Origin: Klebsormidium nitens
Lineage: Eukaryota; Streptophyta; Klebsormidiophyceae; Klebsormidiales; Klebsormidiaceae
NCBI GenBank assembly: GCA_000708835.1
Contig: DF237080.1
Coordinates: 116,991-180,990 of the forward strand
DNA length: 64,000 nucleotides
Direction: 5' to 3'
The translations under genes were made by a program, and so were the position numbers. Under the pieces are notes generated by a model. The model saw only the letters and a list, made by a program, of their open reading frames with translations. It was not told the origin of the DNA and made no database searches. Shown here piece after piece: positions 34,080 through 46,325 of the stretch (positions are counted from its first letter, which is position 1; the number at the start of each line of letters is the position of its first letter).

Positions 34080-37000
34080 ATGAAGGCAGCTGCGAAGCAG
34101 ATCGCTCTCGAGGCCGCAAAGAGGGCCGCCAACGAGGGCGGAAAGCTGGCGTTTGAGGCTGCTGTGGAGCAGCCTTTGCGTCTACTGGGCGATGCGGCCG
34201 AGGCTGGCTGCCAGCTCACCCCCCTGGGGCTGTTCAACATGGGCCTGGGGATAGTTAATCTGGCCGTTGGGGCAACCGGCCTTGGAGTGGGCATATTCAA
34301 TGCCTATCAGGTCCTCAAGGTGAAAAAGGACCTGGGGTTGCTGCAGATCCAGACAGCGAGCATTGGGGTCAAGACGCTCGAAGGGCTGGAGAAGAACGCA
34401 GCAGAGGTCCGCAGGGTAGGGGCGGGGCTCTCTGCTGACATCAGCAAACTGTCATCACAGCTGGGGGGCCTTGTGATTGCCGAGGGCAAGCAAACCAGGG
34501 TCGCACTTGAGGAGATGAAGGCGCAACTGGATCTGCGGTTGGATCGGGTGGACCTGGCTATGGGCTGGGTTGGGAAAATGGTGACAAAACTTGCAGAGAA
34601 GCAAGGTGCACTTTCGCAGCAACTAGCGGAGCTGCAAGAGGGAGTCAGGGGCCTCCATGCTTTGCACAAGAGTGCAGAGCACGAAGAGTTCCAAACAAGC
34701 ATCACCCTAGTTGCAGACCTCTATCGGGACGTGCTGTTCCAGCTGCAGTCCGGGGGGTGCGGGTCAGTCGAGTGCCAGGAGCTTCAAAGGGAAGCCAAGA
34801 AATTGGCGGCCTGGACGTTACCTCGTTTGAGGCGGTATGCGCCGGGAGACCTCCGGCGTGCGCCCTTTATGGTGGCCCAAGTGTATGCGCTCGTTGCTGA
34901 GGTAGATGCTCGGGTTCTTGGGGAGATGCTGAAATTGGGTGCCAATGCTCAGGAGGGCCCGGTGACAGTGCAGAGCAGACAGAGGCCGCTCTGTGTGCAG
35001 AAGTTGGCGACTCTCGCGCATGAAGTGGAGATGGAGGCGCGAGCGCTTCTCGACACTCATGCGTCCTCCCCTTACGCCCTCGCCGTGGACGTTGCTCCCA
35101 TTCTGTCGCAGTACGCGCTTCTGCACCGGAGCATTGAGGCCAAGCAGGGGGTGGGGAGGCCCGTCGTTTTTGAGCTCCACGAAGCAAGTCTTGCTGTTGC
35201 AGGGCCGCAAGTTGCGGTTAGCTGGAACGACGGTTTGACCAACATGCGGATCCTCAGTTCGGTTCTGGCTTCAGCCGGGAAAGATGGGGGCGGTTCTGAG
35301 TGGCTTGAGGTCCGAACGGTGGCGGACGTGCTCTGGCTTGCGGAGGTGTTGGAGAAGCCTTTCGAGGAGTGCCAGCTGGCAGACATGCGGGGCGTCAGGA
35401 AGCAGGTCCTGCTGGACGCGCTAGGGGTTCCTCAGGGGCTCGGAGATGGGTGCGCGCTGGAGGGTGATGGCCTGGCTGCGCTGAGAACGCTCGCAATGCC
35501 GCGACTGAGGGAGTCGGTGGAGGGTGCGGTGAATGCGTCGTTCGGCAGCCTGGAGACGCCCCTTGTGATGCCAACATGGCCTGAGGTAAGGCATACCAAA
35601 GCTGTCCTTTTCTGCAACCCTTGACGTCATCAAGGTCAATTAGCCATTGTTGAAGTTTGTCTTGGAGGCAGCAATGCAGGGCATTAACTTGGGATTGAAG
35701 TTGAAGCATTATGCGTCCACCACATACTGGCTGCAGGATAGCTGGAGTCTGACCAGATGAATTGGATCAAGATCGTTGTTGGGGCCATTTGGTCAGCATC
35801 AGAAGAGCGATGTCCAGTGATTTGACTGAAGGACATGCTGCAGATTGGATGCTAAGGTCTCCTGATGAGGGGGGTTTGTTTTGGTACACAAGGAGTCTTT
35901 CCCGAGCTATCCAAATGTTAACCTGGGGCGCTATGCTCAAAGTGTGTCTGACTGGAAACTTGCCAACAAAGGGAACACTGCCGCTTGATGTGGACAAAGG
36001 AGTCCCCTTTTTGCTCGGGTGAACTTGTTGCTCGCTGCAGCTATCAGGGGTTTTGTCGCTCCTTTGGTTGGCATCCTGCATGTCTTATTGACAATTGGCT
36101 GACTTGCTGGCATTTTGATTGCTTTCCTTATCGGCCTATGAACGCGACATCTCCTCAGAACATGAAGGGATGACGTGGGAGACGTTTCTTTCTTGTTTTT
36201 CCTGTGTATCTCACAGTCCTGGCTACGCATCAATCAATCTTTGGGTTACTTTGTTGTGGTTGTTTTTTTACGTCCTCAACTGTGTAATGAACTGGAGCAG
36301 GTAGGATGATCAGCAACTTCCTATCTCGATTATGGTGTGGCCATGGATCCGAATCTGGCCATGTACTTAAATATCGGGCCTTGATTTCAACACACCAGAT
36401 TGCCTGCTCGTCATACGCAAGAGCTTTCTCCTTTTGGCAGGTGGCTGGGATTGTGAAAGAGGCACTTCAGCGGCTGGCAGTCGTCGATGCTGAACGTGCC
36501 GAGGAGGAAGCGCAGGAGCGTGCTGAGATGCNNNNNNNNNNNNNNNNNNNNNNNNNNNNNNNNNNNNNNNNNNNNNNNNNNNNNNNNNNNNNNNNNNNNN
36601 NNNNNNNNNNNNNNNNNNNNNNNNNNNNNNNNNNNNNNNNNNNNNNNNNNNNNNNNNNNNNNNNNNNNNNNNNNNNNNNNNNNNNNNNNNNNNNNNNNNN
36701 NNNNNNNNNNNNNNNNNNNNNNNNNNNNNNNNNNNNNNNNNNNNNNNNNNNNNNNNNNNNNNNNNNNNNNNNNNNNNNNNNNNNNNNNNNNNNNNNNNNN
36801 NNNNNNNNNNNNNNNNNNNNNNNNNNNNNNNNNNNNNNNNNNNNNNNNNNNNNNNNNNNNNNNNNNNNNNNNNNNNNNNNNNNNNNNNNNNNNNNNNNNN
36901 NNNNNNNNNNNNNNNNNNNNNNNNNNNNNNNNNNNNNNNNNNNNNNNNNNNNNNNNNNNNNNNNNNNNNNNNNNNNNNNNNNNNNNNNNNNNNNNNNNNN

Positions 37001-38356
37001 NNNNNNNNNNNNNNNNNNNNNNNNNNNNNNNNNNNNNNNNNNNNNNNNNNNNNNNNNNNNNNNNNNNNNNNNNNNNNNNNNNNNNNNNNNNNNNNNNNNN
37101 NNNNNNNNNNNNNNNNNNNNNNNNNNNNNNNNNNNNNNNNNNNNNNNNNNNNNNNNNNNNNNNNNNNNNNNNNNNNNNNNNNNNNNNNNNNNNNNNNNNN
37201 NNNNNNNNNNNNNNNNNNNNNNNNNNNNNNNNNNNNNNNNNNNNNNNNNNNNNNNNNNNNNNNNNNNNNNNNNNNNNNNNNNNNNNNNNNNNNNNNNNNN
37301 NNNNNNNNNNNNNNNNNNNNNNNNNNNNNNNNNNNNNNNNNNNNNNNNNNNNNNNNNNNNNNNNNNNNNNNNNNNNNNNNNNNNNNNNNNNNNNNNNNNN
37401 NNNAGGGAGAGCGTGCTGGGATGCTTGAAGAGCTTCAAAGTGTACGTGCGGAACTGGGAAGGGTACAAGAACGCACGGGCATATGCCCGCTGCTTGAGGG
37501 CCACACGGCACCGGTTTATAGTGTGGCTTGGAGACCAGATGGTTTGGTGCTGGCAAGCGCGTCAGGCGACCAAACAGTGGTGCTTTGGGATGCAGCAACG
37601 CGGCGGCAAGTACAAGTATTGCAAGGGAGCCATACCATTGGTGTCACGTATGTTACTTGGAGTCCAGACGGGAAGCTCTTGGCGTCGGTGTCATACGATA
37701 CGACAGTCGTGGTGTGGGATTGGGCTGCAGGGCTGCCCGTCCGCACCTTAGAAGCCAGTACTGACAGTCAGATTGCTTGGAGCCCCGATGGGCAAACCCT
37801 AGCGACAGCTTCAAACGATGGCACGGTCGGTTTGTGGTCGGTGGAGACGGGCCAACGGCTCCACGAGTGGAAAGCTGGCGATGGCCCGTTTTGGCAAGCG
37901 TGCGTTGCCTGGAGCCCAAATGGAGGCTTGTTGGGCATAGGGAAATATGAAGGGATTGATATCTGGGACTCGAGGACAGGTGCGCGGGTGAAGCAGATGG
38001 AAGGCCATACGAGTCAAATAACTGGCTTGGCTTGGCAACCAGAGGGCAACATGTTGGCATCCGCATCGTGGGACAAGACTGCCAAGGTGTGGGACGTGCC
38101 TTCGGGCCAGCCGGTACAGACTATTACCGCACATACGAAGACAACAAGATCGGTATGTTGGAGCCCCGATGGACGCAAGCTAGCAACAGCTGCGGACGAC
38201 GGGTTGGGGTACTTGTGGGACCTGACGGATGTGGCCCACTCGCTCCGGAAGCTAGCAGGCCACTCAAAAGGTATTTACAGTGTTGCTTGGAGCCCAAACG
38301 GTCAAACTGTTGCAACAGCTTCGGAGGACACGACGGTGGGGTTGTGGCAAGCTTGA
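34080..38356 (+). CDS. Hydrophobic/coiled-coil N-terminal domain plus seven-bladed WD40 propeller (conflict-protein-like), split by an assembly gap
   Basis: Exon 1 is 34080-35585 (502 codons); exon 2 starts at 36441, runs into a gap at 36532-37403, and resumes in frame with the WD40 part, stop at 38356. Residues 1-46 are Ala/Lys/Glu helical. Residues 47-80 are strongly hydrophobic and glycine-rich (NMGLGIVNLAVGATGLGVG), then a long coiled coil (about 85-215) and a helical alpha domain follow. Around the gap the sequence is Glu/Arg/Ala-rich (ERAEEEAQERAEM before, ERAGMLEELQ after), so the missing part is probably repetitive coiled coil. The C-terminus has seven WD40 repeats with recurring WSPDG or WSPNG turns, a complete propeller. 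No NACHT or NB-ARC motif is visible, but one could lie in the gap. The frame differs across the gap, so its length is not exact. Function unknown; the layout recalls bacterial and fungal WD40 sensors with membrane-active effectors. Confidence 0.75.
35586..36440 (+). other. Intron of the WD40-protein gene
   Basis: Starts GTAAGG after the codon for Glu502 and ends TTTTGGCAG before GTGGCTGGG, both in phase 0. Short open frames inside it carry no family motif, so no extra exon was added. Confidence 0.6.
36532..37403. other. Assembly gap (872 N)
   Basis: A run of N inside the coiled-coil part of the WD40 gene. Sequence on the left ends GAGCGTGCTGAGATGC and on the right begins GAGCGTGCTGGGATGC. 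This near-identical flank suggests a tandem repeat that could not be assembled, with the gap length estimated. Confidence 0.95.
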
Positions 38357-39380
38357 CTAGCTCAAAAATGAATTGACAATAAATCACGAGGAGTCTATGT
38401 AGGCACGTTGTAGGAAAACTATCACGATTGGGTAGGAGTTTATCTGGTAGAGTTGAGCACAAGCCTATGGTACTGTAGCCCGAAGGCTGGACACACATTA
38501 GTGACAAATATAGGTATGCCATGAGACGCCTGATGATGGCCTAGCTATCGTTGACCACAGCAAAAATGAAAAGAGACGTAGTGACTATTTTCTCGAAGGT
38601 GACTGGCTTAGGCTAACTCTTGAGTACTCCTAGAAACATTTAGACATTTTATGTCAAACCATCTGGTGGCAACGAATCTCATGGAGGTCTGGCTTTCTGG
38701 CGCGTGGCCGCCACTGTGACACAAGAATTCAGGACTAGGAACGAAATTGATAATTTTAGACATGTAAATCACGTTTATGTTTACACAGCAAACAATTGCC
38801 CAGTCTTTTTATTGTATCAGCGCGCGCCGGCAACATGTAAGCTAGCTTGGCGCAGCCAAAAACTTGCGCATGGAGGTCGATTATTCATGGCCGTGATCGA
38901 CCTGGATCTTATATTAGCTTGCATCCGAGCACACTGACAGGTGTGGCTACACTGATCGAGGCCGGATATTTTTTAAGGAGAGGTCGGACTCGATTCATAA
39001 CGGATGCCACAAGTATATGCATCATTTCAGCTCAGAAGCGAGCTCTGCACATGGGCCATTGTGCTCAGGCTTTTGTAGTATCTCAATGAATATCAATCAC
39101 AAACGATCGAACAGGATATCAACCCGCCCGGGCCGGACACGGTGACTGGAGCTTACATCTCAAGGGAAATGTTGTCGGTATCTCAGACCAAAAGCTAAAA
39201 CATGTAAGACGGTGCTGTATGAGTATACAGCCAAGAAGAAAAATGCAAAGTCTACTTATGCAGGATTTCCACTTCGACAAGCGGAACACTTTGAAACACG
39301 TCTGCTCGCAATTTTCGAGTCCGTCCTTCAATTGCAACACACCTTCGTAGGCCAATCTTCAGTCTTAAAGTACTTCCTTT
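38357..39380. other. Convergent intergenic region, no gene recognised
   Basis: Lies between the stop of the WD40 gene (+) and the stop of the PPR gene (-). It has AT-richer sequence with short open frames only. Confidence 0.6.
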
Positions 39381-42300
39381 CTATTTCGAACGCACAACCC
39401 GCTCACTACGTCCCCTCTCGAATTCCGATGTCAACGCTGCTAAGAATGTACGAACCGACCGCAGGTCTTCGGCTGACAGACTATCCTCGACCCTCGCTAA
39501 GAACGATGCATAACGCGTGTCAGTATTTGCGGACGGCGTTGCCCCTCTGGCTTCCGGTTTTTGCACCCTAGCTTGCGGAGCGCCCGGTTCTTGCTCTGCC
39601 GACGATGGAGCCTCTAGCAAGCTTCCGTTCTGGCCCCCCTCCTTGACCGGGATTACGTTCCGCCCGTTCTTCGAACTTTTTGCGGGGGCGCTGCGCCCGG
39701 TTGCGACACCCCCTTCGGGACCCCCCCAGGGCAACGGGAGCCGCCGCTGCGGCCATTGAACTTCGACCGGAATTTTCTTAAATCGCCCTGGAGGCAAATC
39801 TGGTTCAGACCCGGGTCCTCCTTTCCAATCTTCCAATCCCAACCCAAGGCCGTCAAACACTCGCTCCAGCTCAGCCGTCGACGGCAGAGCACAGCCCGGA
39901 ACGAAATCGAACAGCCCCCCCGAATCCCGCTGCAAAGCGTCTGACACCCCCGATGCACTCTCCGTCTCTACAAGCCCCCCCTCCGCCACACGTTTTTCAT
40001 CGACGCCGGTGGTGACGTCATCAACACGTTCCCAATCAGCAACACCGTCCCCAACTCCTTCTTCTTTCGGCTCTCTCTTCGCCTCGAGCAGTGCCGCAAT
40101 CTTATCCAGCGCCTCTCCGGTCGTTACAGTCCCACTTCCCGTTTCCCCCCCGTCGTTTTCCCCCTGGTTGCTCCCCCCGGACAACGTTGCATCACACAGC
40201 GCCCGCCCAAGGCCCCCCTCGGGGGCTCCCCGGAGTGCCCCGAGCACTCTTTCCACCGCACTCCCTTCCGCCAGTCCGCCGTTCCGCCCTTCCGCCAGAA
40301 AGCGCAAAAAGCCGGGCAACTCGTGGGGCGCCAGATCCCAACCCGCTTCCACCGCACCCCCCACCGCTACTGGGAGTCTTTGCACATCCCCCCCCGCCAT
40401 GCAGGCAGACACAACTACCTCCCCAAGCGCGGCCGCATCCGACCCACCCCCCCGAACCGAGACCAGCTCGCGCAGCGGGTCGGTCGCTTGCGCGAGCCGC
40501 CCGCACGCGCACAGCGCTCGGATGACGTCAGCAAGCGCCTCCCGGGGCAACAAGCCGACGGCTTCCCTCTCTTTCATCTCGTCGAACAGCTCCACGATCC
40601 GGAACGGCGCCAGGAAGGCGTCCCCGGCTGCTGACGTCGGCGCTGACGTGGCACTTGCTGACGTGGCGACAGCTGACGTGGAGTGGGCGCGGATGAGAAT
40701 CGCGTACGACGTCGCGTTCGGCTGCCGCCCCTGCTTCCGCATCTCGGTCAACAGCGACCCCGCCTGCTTGAGATTCCCCCTGCTGACGTAAGCTTGCATC
40801 AGCAGGTTGAATGCTGAGACCGTCGGCTCGAGCCCTGCCCCCTCAATACGCCGGAACACTTCGTCGACCTTCATAAGCTGCCCGGCGCTCAGATACGCCT
40901 CCATGAGCGCGATATAGCTATACACGTTTGGGGGGCAGCCGTCTTTCACCATGACCGTCAGGATCTTCTCCGCCTCCGCCAGCTGGCCGCTCCGACCCAG
41001 TGCGCTAACCAGCAGGTTATACGTAACCCGGTCCGGTTTCAAACCCTGGCGCTTGATCTCCTGGAACACCCGCAACGCATCGCTGACCAAACCCCGTTCC
41101 GCATAAACGCTCAGCACCGTGTCGTAAACCTTAACCCGGTCCTTGTCCGTGCTGTTAACCCAGTCCGGGTTCCCGTACATCTCGCCCCAGACCCGGTCGA
41201 GCGCGGTTAGGTCGCCCCTTAACCCGCACGCCTTAACCAGGATGCTATACGTATGGCTGCTCGGCCGGCCCCCAGCTCGGAGCATGCCCTCGTATACCTC
41301 CATAAGCGACCGCAGCGGGGCGTCACCGCGCCCCATCCCGTCCAATAGCGTATTGACCGTGATGACGGACGGCCGGACGCCCTTTTTCTCCATCGTCCGG
41401 ATCAGGGTTTGGACGGACTCCCAGTCGCCCAGCTTGGCGTAGGCGTCGCCCAGAATGTTGTACACTTGCTCGTCGAGCTCCTTTTGGAACGAGGCCTGCA
41501 ACAAAAGGAGAAAGTCGACAGAGGAATTGATGAGGGGGAATAATAAGATGATAAAGCAGGAAGTTCGAAAAGAAGTCGAGACGTTGATGTTCAAAATAAT
41601 ACCAAATCGTGAGTTGGGGCAAGGAAGAATGGATGAACTCAGGTAAAGCGTCAATGGGAAGCTTGGCTGGAGGGTCGCGTCGTGATGAAAGGGAGCTGAC
41701 ACCTCGCGCAGAGCACCCGTACTGCAGCGGTCAGCCTTCTTGACATCTCTGATGCCACGCCACATCCTTGGTCGTTGACAAAAGTAGCTGACTACAGCTT
41801 ATTTTTGTAAACAATCAACGAATTTTCAAGTGGGCAAATCACGATGTTCATTGCAAAATCATCGTGGGCAGCACGAAGCAGACTCTCCTCCGCAATAGGG
41901 AGGAGAATAATTGCAGGGGCCTATAACAGCCAAATCATTCCTTGCAGATTCTCCCCGACCAAGATTGTCTGTGTTTGGGCAATCGCAGCAGAAACCCTGC
42001 CCTCCGGAAGGCTTTGCGAAGCAGACGATCTGCCGCACCTATAATGACTAGCAGGCTGCAAGGATATGCAAGCCGCGTCGAATCCTGATACGACGTCTCT
42101 GCTGAGAAGCGCGTGAACAAGCTGCTTGTGCAGGCTCTGACAGCCTCTGGTGGATGAATGTCTCGCTCAAAGGGCCCCGGTTTAACTCAAAGCCGTCGAG
42201 GCCTGGCAGTCGGGGGCCTCAATACAAATCATCAACATACCACCAAAACGGAAAATGGAAAGAGAAGACAAGGGGAAAACACATTGACACGGCTGGAAAA

Positions 42301-45300
42301 GGCAGTAAAACAGTAGAATCTCATCCGCGCTGAGTTGGAACAGAAGCGCCGCTCTCTCACCTCCATCCGCTCAAAGAGCTTGAGGCACGTGGCAATGCCG
42401 GCTCCGCCCTTCGCACACGCGTCAATTAGAGCGCTGCACGAGCAGAAGCGTATTGTCAGAACCCGACCAGCTGCGCGAGTCGCAGAAAGCGGAGCCGATC
42501 CCAGCAAAGACCCACGGAAACTAGCATAATGAACCGAGTGGGTGATGCGCCGAAATGGATGGAAGCGATTTCGGCTGATCGGAACATCTTTGAAAGGTCG
42601 GAGAAAGGCGGCGAGAAGTGGTGACGCGGAGGCGCAGCAATCCGGTGGTTTAGCCTTCTAGCAATCAAGACTGATTTTGACGGAGATTGTTGCATCCAGA
42701 ACAAGTGTATGCCTTCAAAAGCGCCAAAACTCGACTGACCACGCACTCCATGACGAAAGCCCCTTATGGCATGACACCCACGTGGGCTTCTTAATACATC
42801 ATGTTCTCTCTTTGTTGGAAGAGCGAGCTTTCCACTGATAACTTACGCTGCTCCGATTGGTCGAAGTACTAATTCGAAACCGTCCGCTTGATTTCAAGCA
42901 TGCCATGAGTACCAAACCTCCTACCGTTACAAGGTGTATGCGGATGCGGACTGACTCAAATTCGCCATCACCGACCGAGAGCCGAGACAGACCAGGTCAC
43001 CGGCAAACGACAAACAGGACCACAAGGCTCATTGCCAAAAGGAATGTCCTATTGGAGAACCGCCACGCGGCAGCTAGACGGGCGAACACAACAACTTCGA
43101 CATCTAGCTTCGCCCAAAAGCACCTAGTGATTGACATCAGCCAATCCTGGACCTCCAGTGGGTCGTGCCTCTATCTCTTAACAATCACGGTAAGAACTTC
43201 CTTGTTCGCCATTTGTCAATGCCGGATCTATTCAGGAAGTGCAAATCAGTAACCGAAAAATGGCGGCGTCCCACCTCCAGGTGACCACGTTCGGCTCGAC
43301 CCCCGCCGCGACCATTTTGCCGAACGTCCGCAGCGCGTCCTTGTACTCGCGGACGTTTGCGTAGCAACCGATCATCGCGCTGTACACGTACTCGTTTGCA
43401 CGCACGCCGCGCCACTCCATGCGCTCAAAGACGGCGACCGCCACCGTCGACCGCTTCTGCCGCCCCAGGACAGCCAGCACCTGGACAATGGCAGGACCGA
43501 ATGACGTCAGCAAGCGTAAGATTGATGTCAGCAAGCGTTATTCGGACCTTTGTGTCAATTTCTTTGCCAGTGAGGACAGCTGTAGATGGGCTCGACGACG
43601 ATCACCGCCACTGCGAACTGCTTCCGCCACTCTAGGACAGCCGGCACCTGGGGGATATCGGGTCACGGAGTGACTTGAGCAACCACAAAAGTGACGTCAG
43701 CAAGCGCATTTCCGGCCTTTTGTGCGAAATCTGGAGGCAGAGATGTCGGTTGTAGCTGCTCTTGGAGATGACTACCGCCACGCAAAACACTTCTGCCGCC
43801 CCGAGGCAAGCCAAACCGGCGCGGTATCAAGGGACCGAGTAACGTCAGCATGCGCGAGGATGACTTCAGCAGACATGTGCTGGAGATTCAATTTGTGCCA
43901 ATCTCTGAGACCAAGGCGCCAATCGTAGCTGCGTTTGAAGACAGCTACCGCCACTGCTGATCGGAGTGCCAGCATCGGGGCGGTGTCGGTGAAAAACGGT
44001 GACATCAGCAGGCGCAGAAGTAGCGTCAGCATGCACTGTTTGAATTTTGTCGCTAAGGGAAGTCAGCTTTTCTTATGAAGAATTTTTGTTGCTCTCACTG
44101 CTCAGTGGCAGTTGCCCCTGAACGCACGTGTGCGCTTTCGAAAGTAAGTATGGTTGTGTGGAAGCACGATTGCAACATCAGCGAACAATATAAGGAACCT
44201 GATGAGCACTGAGGTTTCTTGCAATGGATGTACTCGAAAGTGGATGCACTCAATCACAATCAGTGCCAACAAAAACGCCTCTCCTGCATTAGCGCCGCCA
44301 ACCTTTGAGAAGGATCCATTCGAGCAAGATAACAAGGCAAGAGGGGGTAGACTCTCAGAGGTGCAGATTGGACTGAAGCAATCAGAAGCGGGTCTAAACG
44401 CTCAGCGGGCCCAGCATCACCGGCCACTACAGGGATTTTGTCCATCCTTAGCCAGCCAAGCTTCACAGAAGCATACCCATAGAAGCTCGTTCATGTCTGC
44501 AGTTATTGAACCTTTTGCAGTCCGACCCTCAGAAAGGACCTCGCTCAGCAACTGTTCAAATCAGTCCTTTTTTATCCTCTCTAATTATTTTACTGTGATC
44601 TAGCCATACGTGTACAGCTCGGACTGTGGATGTAATCATGGCCAACGTCTTATACATATTTCAGTAAGTCGTAGTGCACCCAAGAAGAGGAAATAATCAA
44701 CATTCTTCAAACGAACTCACCGTGCTGTAGCTCCACTCGTCCGGCTGACATTGCGGCTGCGCCTCCATCCACCGCAGCAGCCCCACGGCCATCCGCCAGT
44801 TCCCCCGCTCTCCCAGCCCCTTCAACACTTTATTCAACTCTAATGTACTCAGCCGCCCGACGAGCGGTGTCAACAGCTCCCCCAGCTCCAACGCAGGCCT
44901 CCCAATTGACACCGCCTCGGCCTCATCCTGGAACGCAGCTGACTTCAGCAGCTCCTCTTTGTACAGTTTCTGAACTTTCCGGTCGTGACTAGCGGAGACG
45001 CCTTCAAGGAATGCAAGCGTGCGAACCACTCTTTGCGTGCTGAGGTTGCGAGCGCGCACGCGCGCCCGTGCCTCTTTCCTGGAGATGGGATCCCCAGAGC
45101 CTTTGGAACTTCCTGCACGTTCTGAAGCCCCCAGTCCCAAAGCGACAGGAACCCCCAGGTCCTCTGAGACCCCGAGCCTCCCGATTGGAAACCCCTCCAA
45201 CTCTGCGAGCTCGCGCGCAAACTCCTGTGGTTCTACTACAGGTGGCCCCTCGATGCCTCTGCTCACTACCGTCCCCATCGCATTCCAGCTGACATCTACA

Positions 45301-46325
45301 GGCGTTTCTTCCCATTTGGTCGTTGGATCAGGACTCGGTTCTTCAGTAAGTTCACCTAACCTACTCGAAGTCGCGATTCGACTCCTTTGACTCGGTGCAC
45401 TGTCCGAGCTTGGTTCAGCCTCCCGCTCCCCTTCAAAACCAGTGATTGCGTCCAAAACCCTGGCCCTGTCTGCCTTAGGAGCATTCTGATCAAGCCCGGC
45501 TAAGATCGCCTCGAGCGACCACTTTGCAGCTTCCCCCTTCTCGCCACTGGCACCTTTTTGAAAGGCATCACCCCGCTTGAGAGACGCTTGTTCTGAGGCC
45601 CCTTTCGTTAGCCCCTTGCTGCTGTTCCCTTCGCCTCTGATCCCTTGCTCCTCTACATTGCTTCGGCCCGACCGCCCGTCCCTCGTCCTCTGATCGCTAC
45701 CTTTTGAGTCGCCCACCCCATCCAAAAGAACCCCCTCTGATCCACCTTCTAATTCCTGATCTGATGTCCCGACCTCTTCCTGACTACCACTACGCTGGTT
45801 AGCAGCTAACCGACTCCCTAACCCACCCTGCTCCTCAGGAGATGCATCCTTACTACCACCATCAAGTCCACGGGCCGACCCAGCGTCTTTTTCAAGAGAT
45901 GCTTTCTGTACATTCTGCCCCTCCTGGCCATTCTTCCCAGCACCCCTTCGTTTTGGGAGAGATTGCAGCCTGCCAGTGGCCAGATGCACAAACTCCCACT
46001 TTTGCTTGTCTCCGGTCTCTACGCGAATGCCAGCTGATTCGCTCTTCCCATCAGGACCGGCCCTTTCCCGAGATGGGAGATCTGTAATTTGGCTCCCCGA
46101 TTGCCCTTGTGCTTGACACCACACTTTTGGCTTCCGGCAAGGCAATGCTGGGCTTTTGAGTGCATGCAGACTGTGCTTCCGCTGCTGAGCAAAGAAAGTG
46201 CTCGTGAGAGATACGCCCAGTGAGTGCACCACCTCAGCATCAGAGGGAGCAATCTTCCGTTGCGGAGGGGAAGGGTGGGCTTGTCGCCAAAGCTTGCCGC
46301 AGGGGCATGTCTGCAGCTCGCTCAT
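39381..46325 (-). CDS. P-class pentatricopeptide repeat (PPR) protein, very long
   Basis: PPR proteins bind organelle RNA base by base and guide its processing, stability or translation. Exons (minus): 46325-44721, 43480-43275, 42433-42361, 41495-39381; all GT-AG and in phase, 1332 residues. Residues 1-400 are low-complexity (Gly, Ser, Glu, Lys). About eleven 35-residue PPR motifs follow, for example DEWSYSTVLAVLGRQ, NEYVYSAMIGCYANVREYKD, NVVTWSALIDACAKGG, DRVTYNLLVSALGRSGQL and NVYSYIALMEAYLSAGQL. No E, DYW or SMR domain is seen. The C-terminal ~350 residues are again disordered and acidic. A classic transit peptide is not obvious at MSELQTCPCG, so an upstream start is possible, though organellar action is expected from the family. 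Exon 2 is preceded by decayed copies of its own start. Confidence 0.9.
43419..44040. repeat. Tandem array, unit ~170 bp, of the PPR exon 2 acceptor edge
   Basis: The exon 2 start is echoed three times in the upstream intron. The plus-strand key ACCGCCAC lies at 43437 (genuine exon) and again at 43604, 43774 and 43947 (spacing 167, 170, 173). The copies also share AAGACAGC or GATGACTA before it, CTTCTGCCGCC or CTTCCGCCAC after it, and TGACGTCAGCAAGCG or variants in the intron part. The second copy keeps an acceptor-like CCCCAG followed by GTGCCGGCTGTCCT, close to the true CCAG|GTGCTGGCTGTCCT. Confidence 0.85.

Noticed and set aside
34818-35210. Antisense open frames over exon 1 of the WD40-protein gene
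   Set aside because: They are shadows of a GC-rich coding exon and have no motifs.
40009-40791. 260-codon Ser/Pro-rich open frame (+) antisense to the PPR gene
   Set aside because: Shadow of a GC-rich coding strand; composition follows the complementary codons.
44154-44603. 149-codon open frame (+) in PPR intron 1
   Set aside because: No recognisable motif and antisense to an intron of a well-supported gene; no splice partners.
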